Part shown: one piece after another, positions 17,581 to 25,474 of the stretch
How positions within the stretch are numbered: position 1 is the first letter of the stretch
Layout of the letters: each line of letters opens with the position of its first letter
Origin: SG8-41 sp963699525
Lineage (GTDB): Bacteria > Pseudomonadota > Gammaproteobacteria > Burkholderiales > SG8-41
Assembly (NCBI GenBank): GCA_963699525.1
Contig: CAVOUI010000006.1
Location: forward strand, 124,001-188,000
Direction: 5' to 3'
DNA: 64,000 nt
The notes under the pieces: model-generated
What the model saw: the letters and a program-made list of their open reading frames with translations, nothing else
Database searches by the model: none
What the model was told of the DNA's origin: nothing
Position numbers and translations under genes: made by a program

Positions 17581-18826
17581 GCCGTCCGTCCGGAAGCAGT
17601 TGGCCCGCCCGTGCGTGGACGTCGTTGCCAATCGCAGGAAGGGCGAGGCGCCGCGCGTCACGGTGGCGCTCCAGAAACCGCGCCACCTGCTCGCGGTTCT
17701 CCTCGTGGAACACCGAACAGGTTGCGTACAGCAATTTACCACCACTGGCGAGGGCCTGCCACAGCGCGTCCAGCATGCGACGCTGCAGGTCCGCATACTG
17801 CGCGATGTCGGATTCACGCCGCAGCCACTTGATGTCGGGATGCCGCCGCGCGACGCCCGAGGCGCTGCACGGCGCATCGAGCAGGATGCGGTCGAACGGG
17901 GTGCCGTCCCACCATGCGGCCGGTTCGCACGCATCGCCGCACAGGATGTGCGCCGTGAACCCGAGCCGCGCCAGATTTTCGCGCACGCGATCGAGCCGCG
18001 CGGCGTCACTGTCGAGTGCGGTCAGTTCCACATCAGCCAGCTCCAGCGCGTGGCCGGTCTTGCCGCCCGGCGCGGCGCAGGCGTCGAGCACGCGCATGCC
18101 GCCGGCGAGATCGAGCAGCGGCGCAGCGAGTTGCGCCGCCGCGTCCTGTACCGACACGAGGCCCTCCTTCAACCCGGGCAGGCGCGCTACGGGAAGCGCC
18201 TTCGGCAACAGCACGGCCGCGCCGCCGCACGGCTCGCCCTCGATGCCGTGCTGAGCGAGCAGCTGCAGGTACTCCGCAACGTCCATGCGGCGGCAATTGA
18301 CGCGCAGCACGAGCGGCGGCCTCGCGTTGCCGGCTTCGAGTATCGCCGCGTATTCGCCCGGATACTGGTTGCGCACCTTGTCGATCCACCACTGGGGATG
18401 ACAGTAGCGCGCGGGCTCCGCGCGCTGCACGCGCGCGACAAGGGCGGCGCGCCTGCGCAGAAAATTGCGCAGCACCGCGTTGACCAGCCCCTTCGCCGAA
18501 GTGAAGCCCAGGGCCTGGCAGGTCCTCACCGCGTGATCGACGACGGCATGCGGCGCAGCGCGGGTGTGCTCGAGCTGGTGGAGCGCGACCAGCAGCAGCA
18601 CGCGCAGCCGCGCATCCGCGAGCGGCTTGTCGAGCAGCGCATCGAGCAGGGCCTCGATCCGGGCCAGAAACCGCAGCACGCCGTAAGCGATATCCTGAAC
18701 CGCGGCGCGGCTGCGCTCGTCGATCCCGGCATGGGCGCGCCACGCTGCCGCAAGCTCGGTATCCAGGCTGTGCCCGCGGAGCACGCCCGCGAGCACCCCA
18801 GCCGCCAGCTGCTGGACCTCAACCAT
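17543..18826 (-). CDS. rsmB: 16S rRNA (cytosine-967 C5)-methyltransferase
   Basis: RsmB methylates C967 of 16S rRNA with S-adenosylmethionine. This 427-residue protein shows the N-terminal NusB-like RNA-binding domain (about residues 1-140, with AVQDIAYGVLRFLARIE and KGLVNAVLRNFLRR). The methyltransferase domain follows. The SAM loop is LDACAAPGGKTGHALEL, motif IV is LLDAPCSASGVARRHPDIKW (with one conserved Cys), and the catalytic Cys lies in LLYATCSVFHEEN. It overlaps fmt by 8 bp, which is typical of the def-fmt-rsmB operon. The start at 18826 is an ATG that reads MVEVQQLAAGVL. Confidence 0.96.
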   Translation of the reverse strand: MVEVQQLAAGVLAGVLRGHSLDTELAAAWRAHAGIDERSRAAVQDIAYGVLRFLARIEALLDALLDKPLADARLRVLLLVALHQLEHTRAAPHAVVDHAVRTCQALGFTSAKGLVNAVLRNFLRRRAALVARVQRAEPARYCHPQWWIDKVRNQYPGEYAAILEAGNARPPLVLRVNCRRMDVAEYLQLLAQHGIEGEPCGGAAVLLPKALPVARLPGLKEGLVSVQDAAAQLAAPLLDLAGGMRVLDACAAPGGKTGHALELADVELTALDSDAARLDRVRENLARLGFTAHILCGDACEPAAWWDGTPFDRILLDAPCSASGVARRHPDIKWLRRESDIAQYADLQRRMLDALWQALASGGKLLYATCSVFHEENREQVARFLERHRDARRLALPAIGNDVHARAGQLLPDGRHDGFFYALLQKP

Positions 18827-19745
18827 CGTGCGATTCGAAGCGCGCCCCGCGCGTCACCCGGTAACCGGAGAGAAAGGCTTGCGCGGCAAGCCGTTTGCCG
18901 CCGGCGCGTTGCAGCTCGGTGATGCGCAACGCGTCTTTGCCGCACGCGACCACGACGCCGCCCGCGTCGGCTCCGCACACCGTTCCGGGCGCCGCGCGGA
19001 CCCCGTGCTCGATACAAACGCGCCAGATCTTGAGCACGATGCCTTCGTGCCGGGTCTGCGCCCCCGGAACGGGGTCGAATGCGCGTATGTGTCGCTCGAT
19101 CTCCGCAGCCGGCTTGCGCCAGTCAATCTCGGCCTCGCCGCGTGCGATGCGCGCGGCATACGTCGCCGCGTCCGCGCTTTGCGCTACGGGAGCAGGCCAC
19201 GCCTCGAGCGCGCGCACGAGCAAGCGTGCCCCGAGGTCGGCGAGCTTGTCGTGGAGGCTCCCTGCGGTATCGTCGGGCGCAATCGCGATCGCCTCCTGCA
19301 TCAGGATCGGGCCGGTGTCGAGGCCTTCGTCCATCCGCATGATGGTGATGCCCGTCGTTGTGTCACCGGCGAGTAGCGCGCGCTGAATCGGCGCTGCGCC
19401 ACGCCAGCGCGGGAGCAGCGACGCGTGCACGTTGAGGCAGCCGCGCGGCGGCAGCGCCAGCAGGGGTCCCGGCACGAGCAGCCCGTAAGCGACTACGACC
19501 AGCGCCTCGGGTCGCGCCGCGGCGACGGCCGCAAGTGTTTCGGGTTGGTTGAGCCCAGCGGGCTGTAGCAGGGCCAGGCCTCGCTCGAGCGCCAGTTGCT
19601 TGACCGCCGAATGCTGGGGCTTGAGGCCGCGGCCCGCCGGCCGGTCCGGCTGGGTCAATACGAGCGCAACGTCGTGGTGCGCCCGGAGCACAGCCTCCAG
19701 CGATATCGCAGCGAACTCCGGGGTTCCCGCGAAGACGAGCTTCAA
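18819..19745 (-). CDS. fmt: Methionyl-tRNA formyltransferase
   Basis: Fmt formylates the initiator Met-tRNA using 10-formyltetrahydrofolate. The 308-residue protein opens MKLVFAGTPEFAAISLEAV. It carries the folate-binding signature around NVHASLLPRWRGAAPIQRAL and DTTTGITIMRMDEGLDTG (catalytic Asn, His and Asp region). It ends with the C-terminal tRNA-binding beta-barrel (RHIRAFDPVPGAQTRHEG). Length is normal. It lies 4 bp behind def and overlaps rsmB by 8 bp, so the three are one transcription unit that handles start-Met formylation and removal. Confidence 0.97.
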   Translation of the reverse strand: MKLVFAGTPEFAAISLEAVLRAHHDVALVLTQPDRPAGRGLKPQHSAVKQLALERGLALLQPAGLNQPETLAAVAAARPEALVVVAYGLLVPGPLLALPPRGCLNVHASLLPRWRGAAPIQRALLAGDTTTGITIMRMDEGLDTGPILMQEAIAIAPDDTAGSLHDKLADLGARLLVRALEAWPAPVAQSADAATYAARIARGEAEIDWRKPAAEIERHIRAFDPVPGAQTRHEGIVLKIWRVCIEHGVRAAPGTVCGADAGGVVVACGKDALRITELQRAGGKRLAAQAFLSGYRVTRGARFESHDG

Positions 19746-19749
19746 GGAA

Positions 19750-20280
19750 TCAGAGAACGAGCCGACGGGCCTCGGGCTCCACGGCCCGCCGGTCCTGCTT
19801 CTTCAGCCTGGCCAGGATCCGGCTTTGCTTCAGGCGCGAGAGCTTCTCGACGAATACCTTGCCCTCGAGGTGATCCATTTCATGCTGGATGCACACCGCG
19901 AGCAGCCCATCCGCGTCGAGAACGAAGGGCTCGCCGGCCGCATCAAGCGCGCGCACCGTAACGCGCTCCGCGCGGCGCACCTTTTCATACACTCCGGGCA
20001 CCGAAAGACAGCCTTCTTCGAGATCGGCATCGCCGCTGGCGGCGACGATTTCGGGATTGATGAACACCCGCAACTGGTCGCGTTTTTCCGAGACATCGAT
20101 CACGATGACGCGAAGATGAACATCGACCTGTGTTGCAGCCAAGCCAATTCCCGGCGCGGCATACATCGTATCAGCCATGTCTTTGATTAATTTGCGAATC
20201 CCATCGGACACGGTCGCCACCCTGGCGGCCCGCTTGTGGAGCCTCGGATCTGGATAGCGTAGGATCGATAGCAAAGGCAT
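19750..20280 (-). CDS. def: Peptide deformylase
   Basis: Deformylase removes the N-formyl group from nascent proteins at the ribosome, using Fe(II) or a similar metal. The 176-residue protein has all three family motifs: GIGLAATQ (motif 1), EGCLSVPG with the metal-binding Cys (motif 2), and QHEMDHLEGK with the two metal His and the catalytic Glu (motif 3). It is the first gene of the minus-strand def-fmt-rsmB-DUF4390-ntrY-ntrX run. Its promoter must lie in the 107-bp gap shared with the divergent LysM gene. Confidence 0.97.
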   Translation of the reverse strand: MPLLSILRYPDPRLHKRAARVATVSDGIRKLIKDMADTMYAAPGIGLAATQVDVHLRVIVIDVSEKRDQLRVFINPEIVAASGDADLEEGCLSVPGVYEKVRRAERVTVRALDAAGEPFVLDADGLLAVCIQHEMDHLEGKVFVEKLSRLKQSRILARLKKQDRRAVEPEARRLVL

Positions 20281-20387
20281 AAAAAGCTTGCGAATTTAAT
20301 CAGCTAGATGCAGAATTTAATCCAAACTCTCGGGCGCAGTTCCGAAACACGGGCTGCGCCTCTTAGTCTGTCATGTGGGGGCGCGAC
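20281..20387. promoter_or_regulatory. Divergent promoter region between def and the LysM gene
   Basis: This 107-bp gap separates two divergently transcribed operons and so should hold two promoters. It contains two AT-rich patches around GAATTTAATC. These may be -10 elements, but no confident -35/-10 pair was assigned. Confidence 0.4.
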
Positions 20388-21623
20388 ATGCGTATAGCAA
20401 TTATATCCCTGATTTTACTGATGACTCCGCTTGCGTCGCGGCCGGCATCCGCCGCCGATGCGAGCGCGCTTCAGGAGGGGGCGCCCGATCAATACGTAGT
20501 CGTCCCAGGCGACACCCTATGGGGCATTTCGGGACGCTTTCTCAAGGATGCCTGGAAGTGGCCCGAGCTCTGGAGGATGAACCAAGAGCAGCTCCGGAAT
20601 CCCCATCGCATCTTTCCCGGCGATGTGATCGTGCTGGATCGCACGGGCGCCGAGGTTCAGCTGCGGTTGCTGAAAGCAGATGATCCGGCTGCCAAGGCCG
20701 CCGCGGCAGCTGCGGCCGCCGCTGGCGCCACGGCCCCGGCGGCGACGGCAATACCCCCTAGCGACACCGTGAAGCTCGCTCCCAGGGTGCGCGCGGAGCT
20801 GCTCGCCGATAAGGCGATACCCGCGATCCCCCCATCGGTGATCGAGCCCTTCCTGTCGAAGCCCCTGGTGGTCGGAAAGGATGAACTCGATAGCGCGCCC
20901 TTCGTCCTCGCGACCCAGGAGAATCGCGTCGCGATCGGGGCTGGCAGCGTGGCGTATGCCGACGGCCTCGACCCCGACAAGGGTCTCTTGTGGCAACTGT
21001 TCCGCCGGGGCGATGCCTTGGTCGATCCCGACACCAACGAGACACTCGGCTACCTGGCGACCTATCTTGGCGACGCGCAGGTGATCCGGCGCGGCAACCC
21101 CGCCACGCTGGAGATCGTCAAGTCCGCGCAGGAAATTTACGCCGGAGACCGGCTGCTTCCCGCGGCAAAGCAGATTCCGACCTTCTCCTACGTACCGCGC
21201 GCGCCGACGCAACCGGTGCGGGGCCGAATCATGTCGACCTACGGCAATCTCGGCGAAACCGGGCCGCTGGGCATCGTCGCGCTGTCCAAGGGCTCCAAGG
21301 ACGGGCTCGAGGTGGGGCACGTCCTTGCGATCTACCGCAGCCAGAGCACGCTCGTTTATGGGCCGCGGATGGCGCCCCTTTATGGGCGGGAAGGCTTCAG
21401 CATGAGCGACTCGCCGCGGTCCTATTACGACGAGGGCCTTCCGCCGCGCGACGCGCCGCTCTACTCGCGCGGCCGGCGCATCACCGTGGAGGAAGCGTCC
21501 AAGCTGCCCGACGAGAGATTCGGGCTGGTCATGGTTTTCCGCACTTTCGACCGCGCCTCATTCGCGCTCGTGATGGACGCTTCGCGCCCGGTTGCCATCA
21601 ACGACGTCGTCACAAATCCCTGA
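20388..21623 (+). CDS. Exported LysM peptidoglycan-binding protein
   Basis: This 411-residue exported protein has a signal peptide (MRIAIISLILLMTPLA, cleavage near ASA-AD) and one N-terminal LysM domain (YVVVPGDTLWGISGRFLKD to RIFPGDVIVLDR, about residues 36-85). LysM binds N-acetylglucosamine of peptidoglycan. An Ala-rich linker (about residues 97-115) leads to a roughly 290-residue C-terminal part with no recognised enzyme motif. The start at 20388 is chosen over ATG 20373 because a GGGGG lies upstream and the protein then begins directly with the signal peptide. Location directly upstream of dprA and divergent from def is the usual betaproteobacterial arrangement. Its precise role in the envelope is unknown. 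Confidence 0.9.
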   Translation: MRIAIISLILLMTPLASRPASAADASALQEGAPDQYVVVPGDTLWGISGRFLKDAWKWPELWRMNQEQLRNPHRIFPGDVIVLDRTGAEVQLRLLKADDPAAKAAAAAAAAAGATAPAATAIPPSDTVKLAPRVRAELLADKAIPAIPPSVIEPFLSKPLVVGKDELDSAPFVLATQENRVAIGAGSVAYADGLDPDKGLLWQLFRRGDALVDPDTNETLGYLATYLGDAQVIRRGNPATLEIVKSAQEIYAGDRLLPAAKQIPTFSYVPRAPTQPVRGRIMSTYGNLGETGPLGIVALSKGSKDGLEVGHVLAIYRSQSTLVYGPRMAPLYGREGFSMSDSPRSYYDEGLPPRDAPLYSRGRRITVEEASKLPDERFGLVMVFRTFDRASFALVMDASRPVAINDVVTNP

Positions 21624-21674
21624 CCCCGCCAGTCGCCGCGCTTCAACGGCGGGCGGCAGCCCTGCCTCCGCCGC

Positions 21675-22763
21675 ATGCCGCTCGACCCGGAACTCGCTGC
21701 ATGGTTGAGGCTGAGCCTCACGCCCGGCCTGGGCGGAGAGGGTCTGCGCCGCCTGCTCGCCGCCTTCGGTGACCCCGGCCGGGTGCTGGCGGCAAGCCGC
21801 GGCGCGCTCGCCCAACACGTGGGCGACGCCATCGCCGTCGCCGTCCGGGAGAATAGCGGCGCCGAGGCCCTCCCCAAGGCGGAAGCCTGGCTCGAAGACC
21901 CGGCGAACTGCGTCCTTACCCTCGCGGATCCCCGCTACCCGCCGCGCCTCCTGGAAATCCCCGATCCCCCGCCGCTGCTCTACGCAAAAGGCAGCATCGA
22001 GCATCTGTCGCGCCCTGCGCTTGCCATCGTCGGCAGCCGCAACGCGACCGCGCAGGGCATGGCCAACGCCGAGGCCTTCGCGCGCACGCTGTCGGACGCC
22101 GGCCTTGCCATCGTGAGCGGCCTTGCGCTCGGCGCCGACACCGCGGCGCATCGCGGCGGGCTCGCTGGCGCCTCCGGCAGCGTGGCGGTCCTGGGGACCG
22201 GCGCGGATATCGTCTATCCGGCGCGCAACCGCGCGTTGGCGCACCAGCTCGCCGCGCAGGGCGCCCTGGTCTCGGAGTTTCCGCTCGGGACCCGGCCGCT
22301 GTCCGGGAATTTTCCGCGCCGCAACCGCCTGATCAGCGGCCTTGCGCTCGGTTGCCTGGTCGTGGAAGCGGCGGCGGACAGCGGCTCGCTCATCACGGCA
22401 CGCCTCGCCGCCGAGCAGGGCAGGGAAGTCTTCGCCATTCCCGGGTCGATCCACTCGCCCCTTGCCAAGGGCTGCCACGCACTGATCAAGCAGGGCGCCA
22501 AGCTCGTCGAAAGCGCTCGCGACATTCTCGAGGAGCTGCAGATTCCCGCGCCCGCCTTTTCCGCTCCGGCTGCTGCCGCGGAGATCGACGCAAGCGCGCG
22601 CGGACTCCTCGCGGCGCTTGGCGACGAGCTCTGCGACCGCGATACGCTCGCCGCACGCTGCGGCCTGCCGCCGGCCGAGCTCTCGGCGCTGCTCACCCGG
22701 CTCGAGATCGACGGCGAAATCGCGACGTTGCCCGGTGGCCTGATCCAGCGCGTGCGGCGTTAA
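21675..22763 (+). CDS. dprA: DNA-processing protein DprA
   Basis: DprA loads RecA onto incoming single-stranded DNA in natural transformation. The 362-residue protein has an N-terminal SAM-like region, then the Rossmann-type DprA domain with AIVGSRNATAQG, IVSGLALGADTAAHRG, VLGTGADIVYPARNRALA, SEFPLGTRPLSGNFPRRNR and VVEAAADSGSLITARLA. The C-terminal winged helix (about residues 295-360) is present. Spacing from the LysM gene is 51 bp. No other competence gene is in the window, and dprA alone does not prove competence. Confidence 0.95.
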   Translation: MPLDPELAAWLRLSLTPGLGGEGLRRLLAAFGDPGRVLAASRGALAQHVGDAIAVAVRENSGAEALPKAEAWLEDPANCVLTLADPRYPPRLLEIPDPPPLLYAKGSIEHLSRPALAIVGSRNATAQGMANAEAFARTLSDAGLAIVSGLALGADTAAHRGGLAGASGSVAVLGTGADIVYPARNRALAHQLAAQGALVSEFPLGTRPLSGNFPRRNRLISGLALGCLVVEAAADSGSLITARLAAEQGREVFAIPGSIHSPLAKGCHALIKQGAKLVESARDILEELQIPAPAFSAPAAAAEIDASARGLLAALGDELCDRDTLAARCGLPPAELSALLTRLEIDGEIATLPGGLIQRVRR

Positions 22764-22789
22764 ATTGAACTCCGCGTGGCACGGCGCGC

Positions 22790-22818
22790 TTGCCTAGACA
22801 AAATTTTGTTCTTATCAT
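22790..22818 (+). promoter_or_regulatory. Putative topB promoter with a palindrome in the spacer
   Basis: TTGCCT (22790-22795) and TATCAT (22813-22818) are separated by 17 bp. The perfect 12-bp palindrome ACAAAATTTTGT (22798-22809) lies inside the spacer, where a repressor would block RNA polymerase. The AT-rich block stands out from the surrounding GC-rich sequence. No regulator is identified. Confidence 0.45.
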
Positions 22819-22839
22819 CTGGCGCTATTTTTCCGCGTT

Positions 22840-22855
22840 CGCCAGAAATCTGGCG
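22840..22855 (+). promoter_or_regulatory. Hairpin over the topB translation start region
   Basis: CGCCAGAAATCTGGCG can fold into a 6-bp stem with a 4-base loop, ending 5 bases before the topB start codon. No usual Shine-Dalgarno is present. ATCTGGCGC also occurs as a 9-bp direct repeat at 22817-22825 and 22848-22856. A role in translation is possible but unproved. Confidence 0.35.
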
Positions 22856-22860
22856 CATGG

Positions 22861-25455
22861 ATGAGCAAGCAACTGATCATCGCTGAGAAGCCCTCGGTCG
22901 CCGCGGACATCGCGCGCGCGCTCGGCCGATTCACGCGTCACGGCGATTACTTCGAAAACGGAGAGTACGTGCTCTCCTCCGCGGTCGGGCACCTGCTCGA
23001 GCTCGCCGTGCCGCCCAGATACGAGGTGAAGCGCGGCAAATGGTCGTTCGCCCACCTGCCGGTGATTCCACCTCACTTCGATCTCGTGCCGATCGAGAGA
23101 AACGAAAGCCGCCTCAACCTGCTGCTGCGGCTGATCAAGCGCAAGGACATTACCGGCCTCATCAACGCCTGCGACGCCGGCCGCGAGGGCGAGCTCATCT
23201 TCCGCTGCATCGTGCAGCATGCGAAGGCAAAGAAGCCGATCCAGCGCCTGTGGCTGCAGTCGATGACGCCCGCCGCGATCCGCGAGGGCTTCGAAGGCCT
23301 GCGCCCGGACCGCGAGCTGCTGCCGCTCGCCGACGCCGCGAAATGCCGCTCCGAAGCCGACTGGCTGGTCGGCATCAACGGCACGCGCGCGATGACCGCA
23401 TTCAACTCGAAGGAGGGCGGCTTCTACCTCACGACCGTGGGGCGCGTGCAGACGCCGACGCTCGCCATCCTGGTGGAGCGCGAGGAGGCGATCCGCGCGT
23501 TCAAGCCCCGCGACTACTGGGAAGTCCACGCCCGATTCGGCGCGCGGGCGGGCGAGTACTCCGGAAGGTGGTTCGATCCCGGCTTCAGGAAGGACGACTC
23601 GGCGGAGCGCAGGGCCGAGCGGCTGTGGAGCGCAGCGGAAGCCGATGCGATCGCAGCCGCCTGCCGCGGTCGCACCGGGGCCGTTACCGACGAAACCAAG
23701 CCGGTTACGCAGCTCTCGCCCCTGCTGTTCGACCTGACGAGCCTGCAGCGGGAAGCTAACGGGCGCTTCGGTTTCTCGGCGAGGACTACCTTGTCGCTCG
23801 CCCAGGCGCTCTATGAACGCCACAAGGTCCTTACGTACCCCCGTACCGACTCCCGCGCTTTGCCGGAGGATTACCCCGGCACGGTGAAAAAGACCATGGA
23901 GCTGCTCGCCGGCAGCCGCGAGTACGCGCCCTTCGCGAAGAACGTGCTCAAGAGCAACTGGGTGCGGCCGAACAAGCGCATTTTCGACAACGCCAAGGTG
24001 AGCGATCACTTCGCGATCGTTCCCACGCTGCAGCTGCCGAAGCACCTCAACGAGGCGGAGCACAAGCTCTACGACCTTGTGGTGCGGCGCTTTCTAGCGG
24101 TTTTTCACCCCGCGGCGGAGCACCTGCAGACCACGCGCATCACCCAGGTCGGCGAGCACGCCTTCAAGACGGAAGGCCGCATCCTGCAGAAGCCGGGCTG
24201 GCTCGCGGTATACGGGCGCGCCGCGCAGGAGGAATCCCAGAACCTGCCTCCCGTCGAGACCGGAGAGGGCGTCGCCGTCGTCGAGGTGAGCGCCCTCGCC
24301 AGCCAGACCAAGCCGCCGGCTCGCTATACCGAAGCAACGCTGCTCTCCGCCATGGAAGGCGCAGGCAAACTGGTCGAGGATGACGAGCTGCGCGAAGCGA
24401 TGGAAGCCAAGGGACTCGGCACCCCCGCCACGCGCGCCGCCGTCATCGAGGGGCTCATCCAGGAAAAGTACGTGCAGCGCGAAGGCCGGGAGCTCAAGCC
24501 CACCTGGAAGGCGTTCAGGCTGCTGCTCGCCCTGCACCACTTCGGCGTCACCGAGATCACGTCGCCCGAATTGACCGGGGATTGGGAGCACAAGCTGAAG
24601 CTCATGGAGACGGGCAAGCTCGAGCGCGATGTCTTCATGGAACACATCGAGCAAGTGACCCGCGACCTCGTGGAGCGCATCAAGAAGGGCGACATCCCCG
24701 ACGAGGCGTACGCGACGGTGGAGGCGCCCTGCCCCAAGTGCGGCGGCGTCATCCAGGAGAACTATCGCAAGTTCCAGTGCCAGAACTGCGACTTTTCGCT
24801 GTGGGTCGTGCTGTCGGGGCGGGATTGGCAGCCGGAGGAGGTCGCCGAGCTCGTCACCCGCCGCTTCGTAGGGCCGCTGACCGGATTTCGCAGCCGCGCC
24901 GGCAAGCCGTTTTCCGCCGGCATCCGGCTCACCGCGGACTACAAGCTCGAATTCGACTTCGGGCAGGCCCGGCTCGATGAGGAAGCGCGGAACCCGCCCG
25001 ATTTCAGCAGCCAGGAAAGCCTCGGCGCCTGCCCCAAGTGCGGCGCCCGCGTATTCGAGTACGGTGCGGTTTACGTCTGCGAGCGTGCCGTCGGCCCCGC
25101 GCGCAGCTGCGATTTCCGCTCCGGCAAGATGATCCTGCAGCAACCGGTCGAGCGCGCGCAGATGCAAAAGCTCCTAGCGAGCGGCCGCACCGATCTCCTC
25201 ACGCAGTTCGTCTCGCGGAAGGGGCGGCGCTTCAAGGCCTATCTCGTGAAGACCGCCGAAGGCAGGGTCGGATTCGAGTTCGAGGCCCGCGCTCCGCGCA
25301 AGAGCGCGCCGCGCGAGCCTGCCGCGGCAACCGAACCGGCGCGGAGGGACCGTGGCGCCGCCATTTCAGCTGCCGCCGTCAAGCGGTCCAAGGCGCCGGC
25401 CCAGCCCGCCGGCGCTACCAAGGCCAAGCCCAAACGGAAACGCAGGGCCGCTTGA
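22861..25455 (+). CDS. topB: DNA topoisomerase III (type IA)
   Basis: This type IA topoisomerase cuts and reseals one DNA strand and resolves replication and recombination intermediates. The 864-residue protein opens with the TOPRIM domain (LIIAEKPSVAADIARAL, then ACDAGREGELIFR with acidic D-x-D/E metal ligands). It continues with TTVGRVQTPTLAI, and the active-site Tyr lies in VLTYPRTDSRALPEDY. The C terminus has two zinc-ribbon-like Cys clusters (CPKCGG to CQNCDF, and CPKCGA to CERAVG) and a basic tail rich in Lys/Arg (KPKRKRRAA). The start MSKQLIIAEKPS fits the family, but the ribosome-binding site is weak. It is convergent with gyrB, 19 bp apart, and follows dprA. The Smg (DUF494) gene often found next to dprA is missing here. 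Confidence 0.95.
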   Translation: MSKQLIIAEKPSVAADIARALGRFTRHGDYFENGEYVLSSAVGHLLELAVPPRYEVKRGKWSFAHLPVIPPHFDLVPIERNESRLNLLLRLIKRKDITGLINACDAGREGELIFRCIVQHAKAKKPIQRLWLQSMTPAAIREGFEGLRPDRELLPLADAAKCRSEADWLVGINGTRAMTAFNSKEGGFYLTTVGRVQTPTLAILVEREEAIRAFKPRDYWEVHARFGARAGEYSGRWFDPGFRKDDSAERRAERLWSAAEADAIAAACRGRTGAVTDETKPVTQLSPLLFDLTSLQREANGRFGFSARTTLSLAQALYERHKVLTYPRTDSRALPEDYPGTVKKTMELLAGSREYAPFAKNVLKSNWVRPNKRIFDNAKVSDHFAIVPTLQLPKHLNEAEHKLYDLVVRRFLAVFHPAAEHLQTTRITQVGEHAFKTEGRILQKPGWLAVYGRAAQEESQNLPPVETGEGVAVVEVSALASQTKPPARYTEATLLSAMEGAGKLVEDDELREAMEAKGLGTPATRAAVIEGLIQEKYVQREGRELKPTWKAFRLLLALHHFGVTEITSPELTGDWEHKLKLMETGKLERDVFMEHIEQVTRDLVERIKKGDIPDEAYATVEAPCPKCGGVIQENYRKFQCQNCDFSLWVVLSGRDWQPEEVAELVTRRFVGPLTGFRSRAGKPFSAGIRLTADYKLEFDFGQARLDEEARNPPDFSSQESLGACPKCGARVFEYGAVYVCERAVGPARSCDFRSGKMILQQPVERAQMQKLLASGRTDLLTQFVSRKGRRFKAYLVKTAEGRVGFEFEARAPRKSAPREPAAATEPARRDRGAAISAAAVKRSKAPAQPAGATKAKPKRKRRAA

Positions 25456-25474
25456 CGCAGCGATCGGCTGGCCG

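Noticed and set aside
17581..18009. N-terminal extension of the DUF4390 protein
   Set aside because: It lies inside rsmB in another frame with low-complexity sequence; the signal peptide begins at 17580.
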